DNA of 19,995 nucleotides, from NCBI GenBank assembly GCA_945906975.1, contig CAMDRY010000019.1:1-19995 (forward strand). The letters are read 5' to 3'. A model generated the notes under the pieces. The model had not been told where the DNA came from. It did no database searches and saw nothing but the letters and a program-made list of their open reading frames with translations. The stretch is from Bordetella parapertussis. GTDB taxonomy: Bacteria > Pseudomonadota > Gammaproteobacteria > Burkholderiales > SG8-39. Made by a program: the position numbers and the translations under genes. Shown in pieces: positions 8,319 through 14,272 of the stretch (its first letter is position 1; every line of letters starts with the position of its first letter).

Positions 8319-9281
8319 TTACTTTTTACGCTTGGCCGGACGCGCGGGACGTGCGGCCCGCCCGGTACGTGCGGGCTTTGCCACCGGAGAAGACCAGCGC
8401 TCGAGCACGGCGAGCACGCCGCCGGTGTCCTGCTCCTCCATGCCCAGCGCCATGGCGGCGTCGTAAATGGGTACCGTCGCGGTAAAGAGCGGCGCCGCGG
8501 CACCCACTTCCTTGAGCAGGCCGGCGATGATGGCCATGTCTTTTTGCCAGACTTCCATTTTCATGGTCGCCGGCAGGTAATTGCGCCGCGCCATCATCGG
8601 GCCGCGCACCTGCAGCATGCGCGAACCACCGGCGCCATCGGCAACCACCCGCACAATGGTGTCGGCGTCCAGCCCCGAGCGTGTGCCCAGCAGGACGGCC
8701 TCGGCTGCAGAGACATTGTGGATGGCCACCAGAAGATTGGCCACGAGCTTCATTTTCATGCCGTTGCTGAAGGTGCCCAAGTCGTATTGCACGCGCGCAA
8801 ACCCTGCGAACACCGGTTTCATGCGACGGATCGCCGCCGGCGAACCACTGGCGTAGACCGCGAGGTCGCCGACCCTGGCCTGCGCGCCTGTGCCCGAGAG
8901 CGGACAATCGAGCAATTCAATCCCGCTGCCGGCGAGCCGCGCCCGCACCCGCTCCTTGTCCGCGATCGTCAGGGTGCTGACCTCGGCCACCACAGTGGAA
9001 CGCCCGGCATGCTCGGCCAGTTGCTCGGCGACGGCGTCAAGCGCCGCCGGGCTGGGCAGCGAGGTGATGACACGGGTGCACCCCTTTACCGCCTCGGCCA
9101 CGCTGGATGCCGCGGTGCCGCCCGCCCGAACGAGCGCGTTGCGCCGTGCCGCGACGACGTCGTAACCGCGCACACGAAAACCCGCCTTGACAAGGTTGGC
9201 CGCTATGGACGAGCCCATGATCCCCAGGCCGATGACTGCGACGCTACCCTTTGCTGCGCTGCCGCGTGCTGTTTTTTTCAT
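8319..9281 (-). CDS. NAD(P)-dependent beta-hydroxyacid dehydrogenase (second copy, HIBADH family)
   Basis: A 320-residue HIBADH-family oxidoreductase, only distantly similar to the one at 3782. The Rossmann motif GLGIMG is at residues 18-23, the substrate motif DCPLSGTGAQA near 125, and the catalytic lysine about K178 (GMKMKLVANLLVAIHN). Both termini are basic: MKKTARGSAAKG at the start, and an Arg/Ala/Pro/Lys tail of about 20 residues at the end, which is longer than usual for the family. The ATG at 9281 has AAGGAG 10 nt upstream; the GTG at 9290 would sit on top of that site. It diverges from the Gfo/Idh-monooxygenase operon. The substrate is unknown. Confidence 0.9.
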   Translation of the reverse strand: MKKTARGSAAKGSVAVIGLGIMGSSIAANLVKAGFRVRGYDVVAARRNALVRAGGTAASSVAEAVKGCTRVITSLPSPAALDAVAEQLAEHAGRSTVVAEVSTLTIADKERVRARLAGSGIELLDCPLSGTGAQARVGDLAVYASGSPAAIRRMKPVFAGFARVQYDLGTFSNGMKMKLVANLLVAIHNVSAAEAVLLGTRSGLDADTIVRVVADGAGGSRMLQVRGPMMARRNYLPATMKMEVWQKDMAIIAGLLKEVGAAAPLFTATVPIYDAAMALGMEEQDTGGVLAVLERWSSPVAKPARTGRAARPARPAKRKK

Positions 9282-9316
9282 GTTACCCACTCTCCTTGAG
9301 AAGCTGCGTTTTTTTA

Positions 9317-9345
9317 TTGAGCAATTGATAAATTATAGCTAGTAT
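9317..9345. promoter_or_regulatory. AT-rich divergent promoter region
   Basis: An AT-rich island in otherwise GC-rich DNA between divergent genes. On the plus strand, TTGAGC (9317-9322) and TAGTAT (9340-9345) are 17 bp apart, each matching 4 of 6 bases of the sigma-70 consensus. On the minus strand a perfect TATAAT occupies 9332-9337, about 50 bp before the dehydrogenase start, but I see no good -35 for it. Confidence 0.45.
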
Positions 9346-9422
9346 TGGCGCCAAATCACAGGGTCGCCGGCATCGCGCCAAGGACCCGAAACCCGGACCA
9401 AATCCGGACCCAGGAGAACGCC

Positions 9423-9467
9423 ATGCACACCGCTTCGACCTTGAACAGACACGGACTCAAAGCATGA
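9423..9467 (+). CDS. 14-codon leader ORF overlapping the Gfo/Idh start
   Basis: An ATG at 9423 with an excellent ribosome site (AGGAG, 6-nt spacer) opens a 14-codon ORF, MHTASTLNRHGLKA. Its TGA overlaps the next gene's ATG as ATGA. The downstream ATG at 9464 has no ribosome site of its own, so ribosomes probably reach it by re-initiation after this leader. No amino-acid run suggests attenuation. Whether the peptide itself matters is unknown. Confidence 0.5.
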   Translation: MHTASTLNRHGLKA

Positions 9468-10465
9468 TTCGCGCAGCCATTATCGGGATGGGCTGGTGGG
9501 GCCGCACCATCGCCCGCGACCTCGCCACGAGCAGCGTCATCCGCCCCCTTCTGGGCGTCGACCCCGACCCGGCCGGACGTGATGCCGCGACCGCCCTGGG
9601 CATGCGCACCTCGGAAAGTTTCGACGCGGCCCTGCAGGCGCCGGATGTCGACGCCGTGGTGCTATGCACCCCGCACCGCTTCCATGCCGAACAGATCGAG
9701 CAGGCGGCACGGGCCGGCAAGCACGTGTTTTGCGAAAAACCCCTGTGCCTGACTGGCGACGACGTCAGGCGCGCGATCGCTGCCGTCAAAAAGGCCGGCG
9801 TCACGCTGGGCATAGGCCACGAACGCCGCTTCGAGCCGGCCATGATCGAGTTGCGCCAGCGCTTCAAGGCCGGCGAGTTCGGCGAGATCCTGCAAATCGA
9901 GGCCAATTTCAGCCAGGACAAATTCCTCGCCCTGCCGCCTGACAACTGGCGCCTGTCGCCAGTTCTCGCGCCCAACGGCCCGCTCACCGGAACCGGCATC
10001 CATCTAGTCGATCTTTCCATCGCCTGCCTCGGGTTGCCCCAATCGGTGTGGGCGCGCCTGTCCACACGCGGCAGCAACTTCGCCAATGGCGACACCCTGG
10101 GCATCATGCTGGGCTTTCCCGGCGGCGCGAATGCGCTGCTGAGCGCCATGCTCGCCACGCCATTTGTCGGCCGCTTTGCCGTGTACGGCTCCAAGGGCTG
10201 GATGGAAATCCGCGACCGCACCCACCCGGAACTGCCCACCGGCTGGGACGTCGGCGTATGCCACCGCAACGGCACGCCGGAAATGCGCTTTTTCCCACCG
10301 CACCCGGCGGTGCGCGCCAACCTCGAAGCCTTTGCCACCGCGGCCATGGGCGGGGCGGCCTACCCGGTCAGAACCGACGAGATGCTCGCCAATGTGCTGA
10401 CCCTGGAAGCGGTCAACCGTTCGGTCGAGAGCGGCGGACTGGTATCGCCAGATCCGCTCACCTGA
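9464..10465 (+). CDS. Gfo/Idh/MocA-family oxidoreductase
   Basis: A 333-residue NAD(P)-dependent oxidoreductase, related to glucose-fructose oxidoreductase and inositol dehydrogenase, usually acting on sugars, inositols or related cyclic substrates. The Rossmann motif G8-M-G10-W-W-G13 is followed by the family signature E91-K92-P93 (HVFCEKPLCLTGDD). The C-terminal substrate domain carries GTGIHLVDLSI with H180 and D183 in the usual catalytic positions. It is the first large gene of an operon with the luciferase-like oxidoreductase 45 bp downstream. Its start appears coupled to the 14-codon leader by ATGA. The substrate cannot be told. Confidence 0.9.
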   Translation: MIRAAIIGMGWWGRTIARDLATSSVIRPLLGVDPDPAGRDAATALGMRTSESFDAALQAPDVDAVVLCTPHRFHAEQIEQAARAGKHVFCEKPLCLTGDDVRRAIAAVKKAGVTLGIGHERRFEPAMIELRQRFKAGEFGEILQIEANFSQDKFLALPPDNWRLSPVLAPNGPLTGTGIHLVDLSIACLGLPQSVWARLSTRGSNFANGDTLGIMLGFPGGANALLSAMLATPFVGRFAVYGSKGWMEIRDRTHPELPTGWDVGVCHRNGTPEMRFFPPHPAVRANLEAFATAAMGGAAYPVRTDEMLANVLTLEAVNRSVESGGLVSPDPLT

Positions 10466-10510
10466 ACCAATTCCCACGCCAACCCAAAAAGCAACAGACC
10501 GGAGAAAACA

Positions 10511-11605
10511 ATGAAGCTCGGAACATTCATGATGCCGCTGCACCCGCCCGGACGCAAAGCCTGGGAGACGCTGATCGAGGATCGCGAGGCCATCCTGCTC
10601 GCCGACAAGCTCGGCTTTTGCGAAGCCTACGTTGGCGAGCACGTCACCGACCTCGCCGAGAATGTAACCTCCTGCATGATGTTCCTGTCTAGCCTGGTGC
10701 ACGAAACCAAGCAGATCATGCTGGGCACCGGCACCATCAACATGCCCAACTCGCATCCGGCGGCCATCGCCGCGCAGGTGGCCATGCTCGATCACATGCT
10801 CAAGGGCCGCTTCATCCTGGGCATCAGCCCCGGTGGCCTGATGTCCGACGCCGAGGTGTTCGGCAACTTCGGCAAGGACCGCAACGAGATGTTCCTCGAG
10901 AGCATCAACATGGTGCTCGAGATCTGGAAAAATGAGGGGCCCTACAAGCTGATCGGCAAGCATTTTTCCGTGACCACTGAAAAGACCATGATCCCGGAAA
11001 TTGGCCAAGGCACCATTATCAAGCCCTATCAGTCGCCGCATCCGCAAATCGTCGTTACCGCGGTTGCCCCCTTTTCCAAGGGCGTCACCGAAGCGGCCAA
11101 GCGCGGCTGGCAGCCGATCTCGGCCAACTTCCTGCTGCCACAGTGGGTGGCTTCGCACTGGCCCAAATACGCCGAGGGCCGCGAAGCAGTCGGCGCCAAA
11201 GCCAGCACGGCGGAATGGCGCGTGGCGAAATCCATTTTTGTCGCCGACGACGAAGCCACCGCCAAGCGCTACGGCCATTCCCCCGAAGGCCCCTACCATT
11301 TCTACTTCAAGCAACTGGTGCGCAAGCTCGTCGGCTTTGCCGGCCGTTCCAACCTGTTCAAGGCCGACCAGAGCGAGCCCGACTCCAAGATCACCACCGA
11401 GTACGTCACCGAAAAACTGGTCGTCACCGGCACCGTCAATAGCGTGGTCGACCAGATTCTCGCCTTTCGCGAACAAGTGGGCGACTTCGGCACCCTGCTC
11501 TACCCCTGCCATGACTGGATGGACCCGGCTCTCGCCAAGCGCTCGATGACGCTGATGGCCGAAGAAGTCATGCCGCGGGTGAACGCGGCGATCGGCAAGG
11601 GCTAG
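10511..11605 (+). CDS. LLM-class (luciferase-like) flavin-dependent oxidoreductase
   Basis: A 364-residue FMN-dependent monooxygenase of the bacterial luciferase-like family, a TIM barrel that takes reduced flavin from a partner reductase. Family features include the N-terminal strand MKLGTFMMPLHPPG, WVGEH-like AYVGEHVTD, the segment LGTGTINMPNSHPAAIAAQV, LKGRFILGISPGG and the C-terminal VTGTVNSVVDQILAFREQVG. It resembles limonene-type and alkanal monooxygenases more than F420 enzymes, but this is by eye. GGAG stands 6 nt before the ATG. It forms an operon with the Gfo/Idh gene, suggesting oxidative catabolism of a shared, unidentified compound. Confidence 0.9.
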   Translation: MKLGTFMMPLHPPGRKAWETLIEDREAILLADKLGFCEAYVGEHVTDLAENVTSCMMFLSSLVHETKQIMLGTGTINMPNSHPAAIAAQVAMLDHMLKGRFILGISPGGLMSDAEVFGNFGKDRNEMFLESINMVLEIWKNEGPYKLIGKHFSVTTEKTMIPEIGQGTIIKPYQSPHPQIVVTAVAPFSKGVTEAAKRGWQPISANFLLPQWVASHWPKYAEGREAVGAKASTAEWRVAKSIFVADDEATAKRYGHSPEGPYHFYFKQLVRKLVGFAGRSNLFKADQSEPDSKITTEYVTEKLVVTGTVNSVVDQILAFREQVGDFGTLLYPCHDWMDPALAKRSMTLMAEEVMPRVNAAIGKG

Positions 11606-11699
11606 ACCATCGGCCTCAACGCCTTTATCTGGTGGAAAGATGACAAGAAAATGCGCAAACCAACGACTTGCAAAGCAGCATTTCGGCAACCCACTTCAC

Positions 11700-11706
11700 G
11701 TTAGAT
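11700..11706 (+). other. Possible left boundary core site (GTTAGAT)
   Basis: The heptamer GTTAGAT fits GTTRRRY and lies 52 bp before the mazE start. I see no convincing paired arm upstream, so it could be an attI-like simple site, the remnant of an attC, or chance. The 11606-11699 stretch before it has no gene. Confidence 0.35.
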
Positions 11707-11726
11707 TCCTTGTGCCACCGCCTGTG

Positions 11727-11745
11727 GTATGATGTATTGTCATAC
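11727..11745. promoter_or_regulatory. mazEF operator palindrome overlapping a -10 element
   Basis: A perfect inverted repeat GTATGA-N7-TCATAC lies 13 bp before the mazE start codon. TATGAT (11728-11733), 5 of 6 bases of the -10 consensus, sits inside its left half. This arrangement is expected for autorepression by an antitoxin or toxin-antitoxin complex. The function is inferred. Confidence 0.65.
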
Positions 11746-11758
11746 TCCGGAGGAAAAC

Positions 11759-12001
11759 ATGGGTAGCGTAAAGGTAGCGATTACCCTGGACCAGGACACG
11801 CTGATCCGCGTTGACAGTTTGGTCTCGAAGAGCATCTTCCCCAACCGTAGTCGCGCGATTCAGGCGGCCGTGAGCGAGAAACTTGCCCGAATGGAGCGTG
11901 GTCGCCTTGCATCGGAGTGCGCCAAACTCGATCCCAAGTTTGAAAAATCTCTCGCCGAGGAAGGCTTGGGCCAGGAGCTTGAGTCGTGGCCCGAATACTG
12001 A
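11759..12001 (+). CDS. mazE: MazE-like ribbon-helix-helix antitoxin
   Basis: An 80-residue antitoxin predicted to bind and neutralise the MazF toxin encoded next to it, and to repress its own operon. Residues 4-45 look like a ribbon-helix-helix domain: a short strand [12 protein letters not shown], helix [10 protein letters not shown], the turn [17 protein letters not shown]. The acidic C-terminal tail (about 55-80, ESWPEY end) would wrap the toxin. GGAGG stands 5 nt before the ATG at 11759; the frame is open further upstream but across the operator. It overlaps mazF by 16 bp. It is the first gene of the first putative cassette and has its own promoter, as is usual for toxin-antitoxin cassettes. 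Confidence 0.88.
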   Translation: MGSVKVAITLDQDTLIRVDSLVSKSIFPNRSRAIQAAVSEKLARMERGRLASECAKLDPKFEKSLAEEGLGQELESWPEY

Positions 12002-12324
12002 GAGGCGAAATTCGTTGGGCCGATCTCAATCCCGTACGCGGTCGTGAACAGGCCGGCCTGCGTCCCGTGCTGGTTCTAAGTCATGACGTGTTCAACGAAC
12101 GCTCCGGCACAGTCATCGCGGTTGCATTGACCAGCCAACCCCAGCGCGCGGGATTTCCTCTCACGCACGAACTAAAATTCCCGAAGCTGGCTAAACGTTC
12201 GTGGATCAAGATCAGCCAGATACGAACCTTGTCCGTTGAGCGCATCGGCACGAAGCTGGGTCGCTCTACGCCGGAGGAGCTTGCGCTTGTAGTCGAAGGG
12301 CTCAATGAGATCATCGGCATCTAA
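11986..12324 (+). CDS. mazF: MazF/PemK-type mRNA interferase toxin
   Basis: A 112-residue endoribonuclease toxin that cleaves mRNA at short sequence motifs unless held by MazE. It has the canonical N-terminus [20 protein letters not shown] then RPVLVLS, with the conserved G-E, the P-x-x-G-x-E loop and RP-V strand. It also has the later strand VIAVALTS and the KISQIRTLS segment near residue 75. It starts with GTG inside the end of mazE, with AGGAG 8 nt upstream, so the two genes are translationally coupled. Its TAA lies within the left core of the attC at 12319. It looks intact. Confidence 0.93.
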   Translation: MARILRGEIRWADLNPVRGREQAGLRPVLVLSHDVFNERSGTVIAVALTSQPQRAGFPLTHELKFPKLAKRSWIKISQIRTLSVERIGTKLGRSTPEELALVVEGLNEIIGI

Positions 12325-12376
12325 CGATAGGTGCATCGGATCGCTTTTTGGCGACCGATAACCAGTGACGTTAGGC
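12319..12376 (+). other. attC-like recombination site 1 (after mazEF)
   Basis: A 58-bp site. The left core ATCTAAC (12319-12325) overlaps the mazF stop; the right core is GTTAGGC (12370-12376). Between them the arms GGT..ATCGG.TCGC and GCGA.CCGAT.ACC can pair. Unpaired bases at two places resemble the extrahelical bases of integron attC sites, which fold as single strands for IntI. This is the most textbook-like of the four sites. Confidence 0.75.
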
Positions 12377-12385
12377 TGTCGCGAT

Positions 12386-12698
12386 ATGCTGAACGAAATA
12401 CTTACATTCGGTGCAAATCTGGAGCTGGTAGAAGCTCTGAAAAAATACACGCACTGCCAAGAAACGGGTTGAAGTCTCGGTGGGCGAGTCTGTCCGCATC
12501 CTTCGCGAACTTCAGGAGCTTAGCCAAAGCCAATTGGCCAAGCTCTCGGGAATTCCGCAGGCCACCCTGTCCGCCATCGAGAACGGGCGGGTTATCCTCG
12601 GCGTTGCGCGGGCAAAGGTTCTTGCCAAGGCGCTAAAGTGTCATCCGGCGGTACTCGTCTTGCCTGGCTGGGAGGTTCCGCTTGAGTCTGCGGCATAA
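12386..12698 (+). pseudogene. Xre/HTH_3 regulator, apparently frameshifted in an A6 run
   Basis: The intact 3' part (GTG 12480 to 12698, 72 codons) is a small helix-turn-helix protein: SVRILRELQELSQSQLAKLS, then GIPQATLSAIENGR, then a C-terminal ALKCHPAVLVLPGWEV. Upstream, an ATG at 12386, 9 bp after the attC core, opens MLNEILTFGANLELVEALKK in another frame and stops at 12472. The two frames join if one A is removed from the A6 run at 12440-12445, giving a protein of about 103 residues with KKRVEVSVGES before the helix-turn-helix. The GTG at 12480 has no ribosome site. A frameshift or sequencing error is therefore more likely than a separate short gene. If intact, it may be an antitoxin-like repressor lacking a visible toxin. 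Confidence 0.65.
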
Positions 12699-12782
12699 CC
12701 TGACGCCCCATACGGACGCGCCACGACCGTCAGTGACTATTCAGACGCCTCGCCCGGCGCGCCGGTGGGCTCTACGTTTTGT
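12693..12782 (+). other. Degenerate attC-like site candidate (after the Xre gene)
   Basis: The left core GCATAAC overlaps the regulator's stop codon, just as at mazF. The arms ACGGACGCGCC and GGCGCGCCGGT are complementary at 9 of 11 positions. The right core would be GTTTTGT (12776), which keeps only the GTT of the consensus. It may be a decayed site, or chance in GC-rich DNA. Confidence 0.3.
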
Positions 12783-12788
12783 GCCAAG

Positions 12789-12983
12789 GTGCATATTTTG
12801 AGTGATCTAAACTTTGACACTTTTGATGTTCTTGCGGCGGGCCTCGGAGTGATCGCCGCATTTTCCGTTTTGCCGGTACACGGTGACAGGCATACTGAAC
12901 GCATTGTTGTTGCTCTATCAGCATTTTTCGCAGTCGCGGTGAAGAGAAAAATAGTTCTTACTTTGACCCCGAATCCCGATTAA
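12789..12983 (+). CDS. Small hypothetical protein, two possible membrane segments
   Basis: An ORF of 64 codons from a GTG at 12789; an upstream GTG at 12765 and a TTG at 12798 are also possible. Two hydrophobic stretches, FDVLAAGLGVIAAFSVLPV and IVVALSAFFAVAV, are separated by a short polar loop (HGDRHTER), and the tail is KRKIVLTLTPNPD. AAGG lies 9 nt before the TTG at 12798. It is more AT-rich than the flanking chromosome. Small membrane proteins are common in integron cassettes, which is the main reason to list it. I recognise no family. Confidence 0.3.
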   Translation: MHILSDLNFDTFDVLAAGLGVIAAFSVLPVHGDRHTERIVVALSAFFAVAVKRKIVLTLTPNPD

Positions 12984-12992
12984 AATTTTCAA

Positions 12993-13145
12993 TCAAGATT
13001 CGTATTTATGCTTACCTCGTTCCTTGGCACCGGTCTTTTGAGTATGGTACTTATCCATAAACTCTTTGTCCTTGGCATCTTTCCAAACTCCAGTCAAAGT
13101 ATTTACGCAACGCTTGTTGCGTATAGCACTTATGATGGTTGCCAC
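12993..13145 (-). CDS. Small basic hypothetical protein on the opposite strand
   Basis: A 50-codon ORF starting at GTG 13145. Its C-terminal half is rich in Lys, Asp and Glu (WKDAKDKEFMDKYHTQKTG, then AKERGKHKYES), a composition more like a real protein than a random frame. There is no clear ribosome site. An inverted repeat at 13151-13167 lies 5 bp before its start. It would be a cassette gene in reverse orientation, or a fragment of one. I recognise no family. Confidence 0.3.
   Translation of the reverse strand: MATIISAIRNKRCVNTLTGVWKDAKDKEFMDKYHTQKTGAKERGKHKYES
13104..13123. repeat. Perfect 8-bp hairpin
   Basis: TACGCAAC-GCTT-GTTGCGTA, an 8-bp perfect inverted repeat with a 4-nt loop, lies within the putative minus-strand small ORF. 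No T-tract follows. It could be chance, part of a decayed attC, or an RNA hairpin. Confidence 0.35.
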
Positions 13146-13150
13146 CGTTA

Positions 13151-13167
13151 TAGATAGGCGTTATCTA
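13151..13167. promoter_or_regulatory. Inverted repeat TAGATA-N5-TATCTA
   Basis: A perfect 6-bp inverted repeat with a 5-bp spacer in an AT-rich stretch, next to the start of the minus-strand small ORF. It is operator-like in form; its binding factor is unknown. Confidence 0.35.
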
Positions 13168-13198
13168 AAAATAAGAGAGAAGTAGTGCCATGCAAGGA

Positions 13199-13285
13199 AC
13201 ATAACATTTCACTCGGCGCGGACACGCAGCCGCAGAATGCCGCTTCGCGGCGTATGCTGCGCACCGGGCAGCTATAACGTTAGCC
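13199..13285 (+). other. attC-like recombination site 3 (before the deaminase)
   Basis: An 87-bp site with left end ACATAAC (13199-13205) and right core GTTAGCC (13279-13285). A central hairpin, CGCAG-aat-GCCGC-ttc-GCGGC-gtatg-CTGCG (13231-13261), has an asymmetric bulge. The left part, AACATTTCACTC, resembles attC sites of environmental integrons. The next gene starts 15 bp after the right core. Confidence 0.75.
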
Positions 13286-13300
13286 GTCAGGAGACGCTCG

Positions 13301-13756
13301 ATGACCACCTCGCCTTTCAGTCGTCCCCGTCGCAGCGGTTTGGCTCGAGCGGTTGCTGCTGTGGCTCTCATGTTCGTTTGGCGCCTTGCCTCATCTGCGG
13401 AGCGCTCGGATGCACCATCCAAACCGGAACGACGCTGGATTGAAGCCGCAGAGTCGATGAAACGGCTTGCTGAGTCATGGGGTGATCAGGCGTACGGCGC
13501 AGTCTTGGTGGCGGATGGGGCGATCATTGGAGAAGGCCCAAGTCGCGTAGTCAAGCGCGGCGATCCAACCGCTCACGCTGAACGAGAGGCAATTCGCGAT
13601 GCACAGCGACTCCTAGGCCGTACGAGTCTTGCGGGCAGCGTCCTCTACTCCACCTCTCGGCCATGCCGTCAGTGCGAGACTGTTGCCGCCGAAGCGCAAG
13701 TTGCACGAATGATTTACGGTGAAAGACTAAACGACGCTGGCCAACCAAGGCCGTAG
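13301..13756 (+). CDS. Cytidine/deoxycytidylate-type deaminase with N-terminal signal or anchor
   Basis: A 151-residue zinc deaminase. The catalytic H92-A-E94 (TAHAEREAI) and zinc ligands P121-C122-R-Q-C125 match the CMP/dCMP, guanine and tRNA adenosine deaminase superfamily. The substrate is unclear. Unlike typical members it starts with a basic segment (SRPRRSGLAR) and a hydrophobic stretch AVAAVALMFVWRLASSA. That predicts a Sec or possibly Tat signal peptide or membrane anchor, so the enzyme may act outside the cytoplasm. The ATG has AGGAG 7 nt upstream and stands 15 bp after an attC core. Another attC-like site follows 34 bp after the stop, making a clean single-gene cassette. Confidence 0.85.
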   Translation: MTTSPFSRPRRSGLARAVAAVALMFVWRLASSAERSDAPSKPERRWIEAAESMKRLAESWGDQAYGAVLVADGAIIGEGPSRVVKRGDPTAHAEREAIRDAQRLLGRTSLAGSVLYSTSRPCRQCETVAAEAQVARMIYGERLNDAGQPRP

Positions 13757-13790
13757 CATCAGGTACAAGAGACCGGCACTCATAAATGAC

Positions 13791-13868
13791 GGCTAACCGG
13801 CCATTGGGGACGGACCTGCGCAAGCGGGTTTCGCCCGCCTGCCCGGCCGCTCAATGGCGACGTTAGTC
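13791..13868 (+). other. attC-like recombination site 4 (after the deaminase)
   Basis: A 78-bp site with left core GGCTAAC (13791-13797) and right core GTTAGTC (13862-13868), nearly complementary. Outer arms CCATTG (13801-13806) and CAATGG (13852-13857) pair perfectly. An inner stem GCGGG / CCCGC has a 5-nt loop. This is a strong attC by both its cores and its fold. Confidence 0.8.
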
Positions 13869-13873
13869 GCCTG

Positions 13874-14150
13874 ATGACCCCCGCTCGCGAAGAGGTACTC
13901 GCTCGCGCCAAGGTGATGATCGGCGAATGCAAACTCGCGGTGCTTGTGGCCTGCCCCGCTTGCGGCGCCACCGCGGTGGAGGATATGCCCACCGACGCCT
14001 GCGTGTTTTTTTGATTGCAAGACCTGCCACAAACTGCCGCGGCCGCTGGCGGGCGATTGCTGTGTGTTCTGCTCCTACGGGAGCGTCAAGTGCCCACCGG
14101 CGCAACTGGACCGGGGGTGCTGCGCGCAGGACGTGCCGCCGGCGCTGTAA
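13874..14150 (+). pseudogene. GDCCVxC-family small cysteine-rich protein, frameshifted in a T7 run
   Basis: An ATG at 13874, 5 bp after the last attC core, opens a frame reading CPACGATAVEDMPTDACVFF. It hits TGA at 14012-14014, after a run of seven Ts. One frame over, the sequence continues FDCKTCHKLPRPLAGDCCVF, then CSYGSVKCPPAQLDRGCC, ending at 14150. The joined product (about 91 residues) is a GDCCVxC domain protein, a small Cys-rich family with some selenoprotein members, often found near metal-related genes. Removing one T restores the whole frame. Read straight on past the TGA, no family residues appear, so this is a frameshift (real or an error), not a selenocysteine codon. It could be a further cassette that lost its attC. 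Confidence 0.8.
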
Positions 14151-14272
14151 GGAATCGCAGCGCGATCCGACTACCTCCCAGTTGCCACTTCGTGCGCCGC
14201 CCGAATACGCAACCAGCCTGTCTTCGTCCACCACGGACCCGGGCCTATACCAATCAACACGGGAGACCTCAC

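Larger units (their letters stand above)
11700..13868 (+). mobile_element. Integron-like cassette cluster without an integrase (CALIN-like)
   Basis: Small genes, all or nearly all on the plus strand, are each followed by an attC-like site: 12319-12376, a degenerate candidate at 12693-12782, 13199-13285 and 13791-13868. The right ends read GTTAGGC, GTTAGCC and GTTAGTC, all matching the GTTRRRY recombination core. A GTTAGAT at 11700 marks a possible left boundary. Start codons lie 10-52 bp after cores, and stop codons of mazF and the Xre gene overlap the left cores, which is typical of gene cassettes. No tyrosine recombinase of the IntI type is present in the window. Without an attC search this is a pattern call. 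Confidence 0.7.

Noticed and set aside
10004..11689. A 561-codon open frame on the minus strand
   Set aside because: It is antisense to the Gfo/Idh and luciferase-like genes, whose protein motifs are unmistakable. Long antisense frames are expected in GC-rich coding DNA.
13199..13868. Palindromes in this region taken as a CRISPR array
   Set aside because: The sites differ in sequence, are separated by whole genes and lack regular short spacers; attC sites fit better.
14012..14014. In-frame TGA in the GDCCVxC gene read as selenocysteine
   Set aside because: Continuing in the same frame gives no family residues. The CKTC and GDCCVFC motifs appear only after a one-base shift, so a T7 slip explains the stop.
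11606..14272. A hidden integron integrase (intI) next to the cassette cluster
   Set aside because: No frame of suitable length with tyrosine-recombinase motifs exists here on either strand; the nearest large genes are an LLM oxidoreductase and a catalase.
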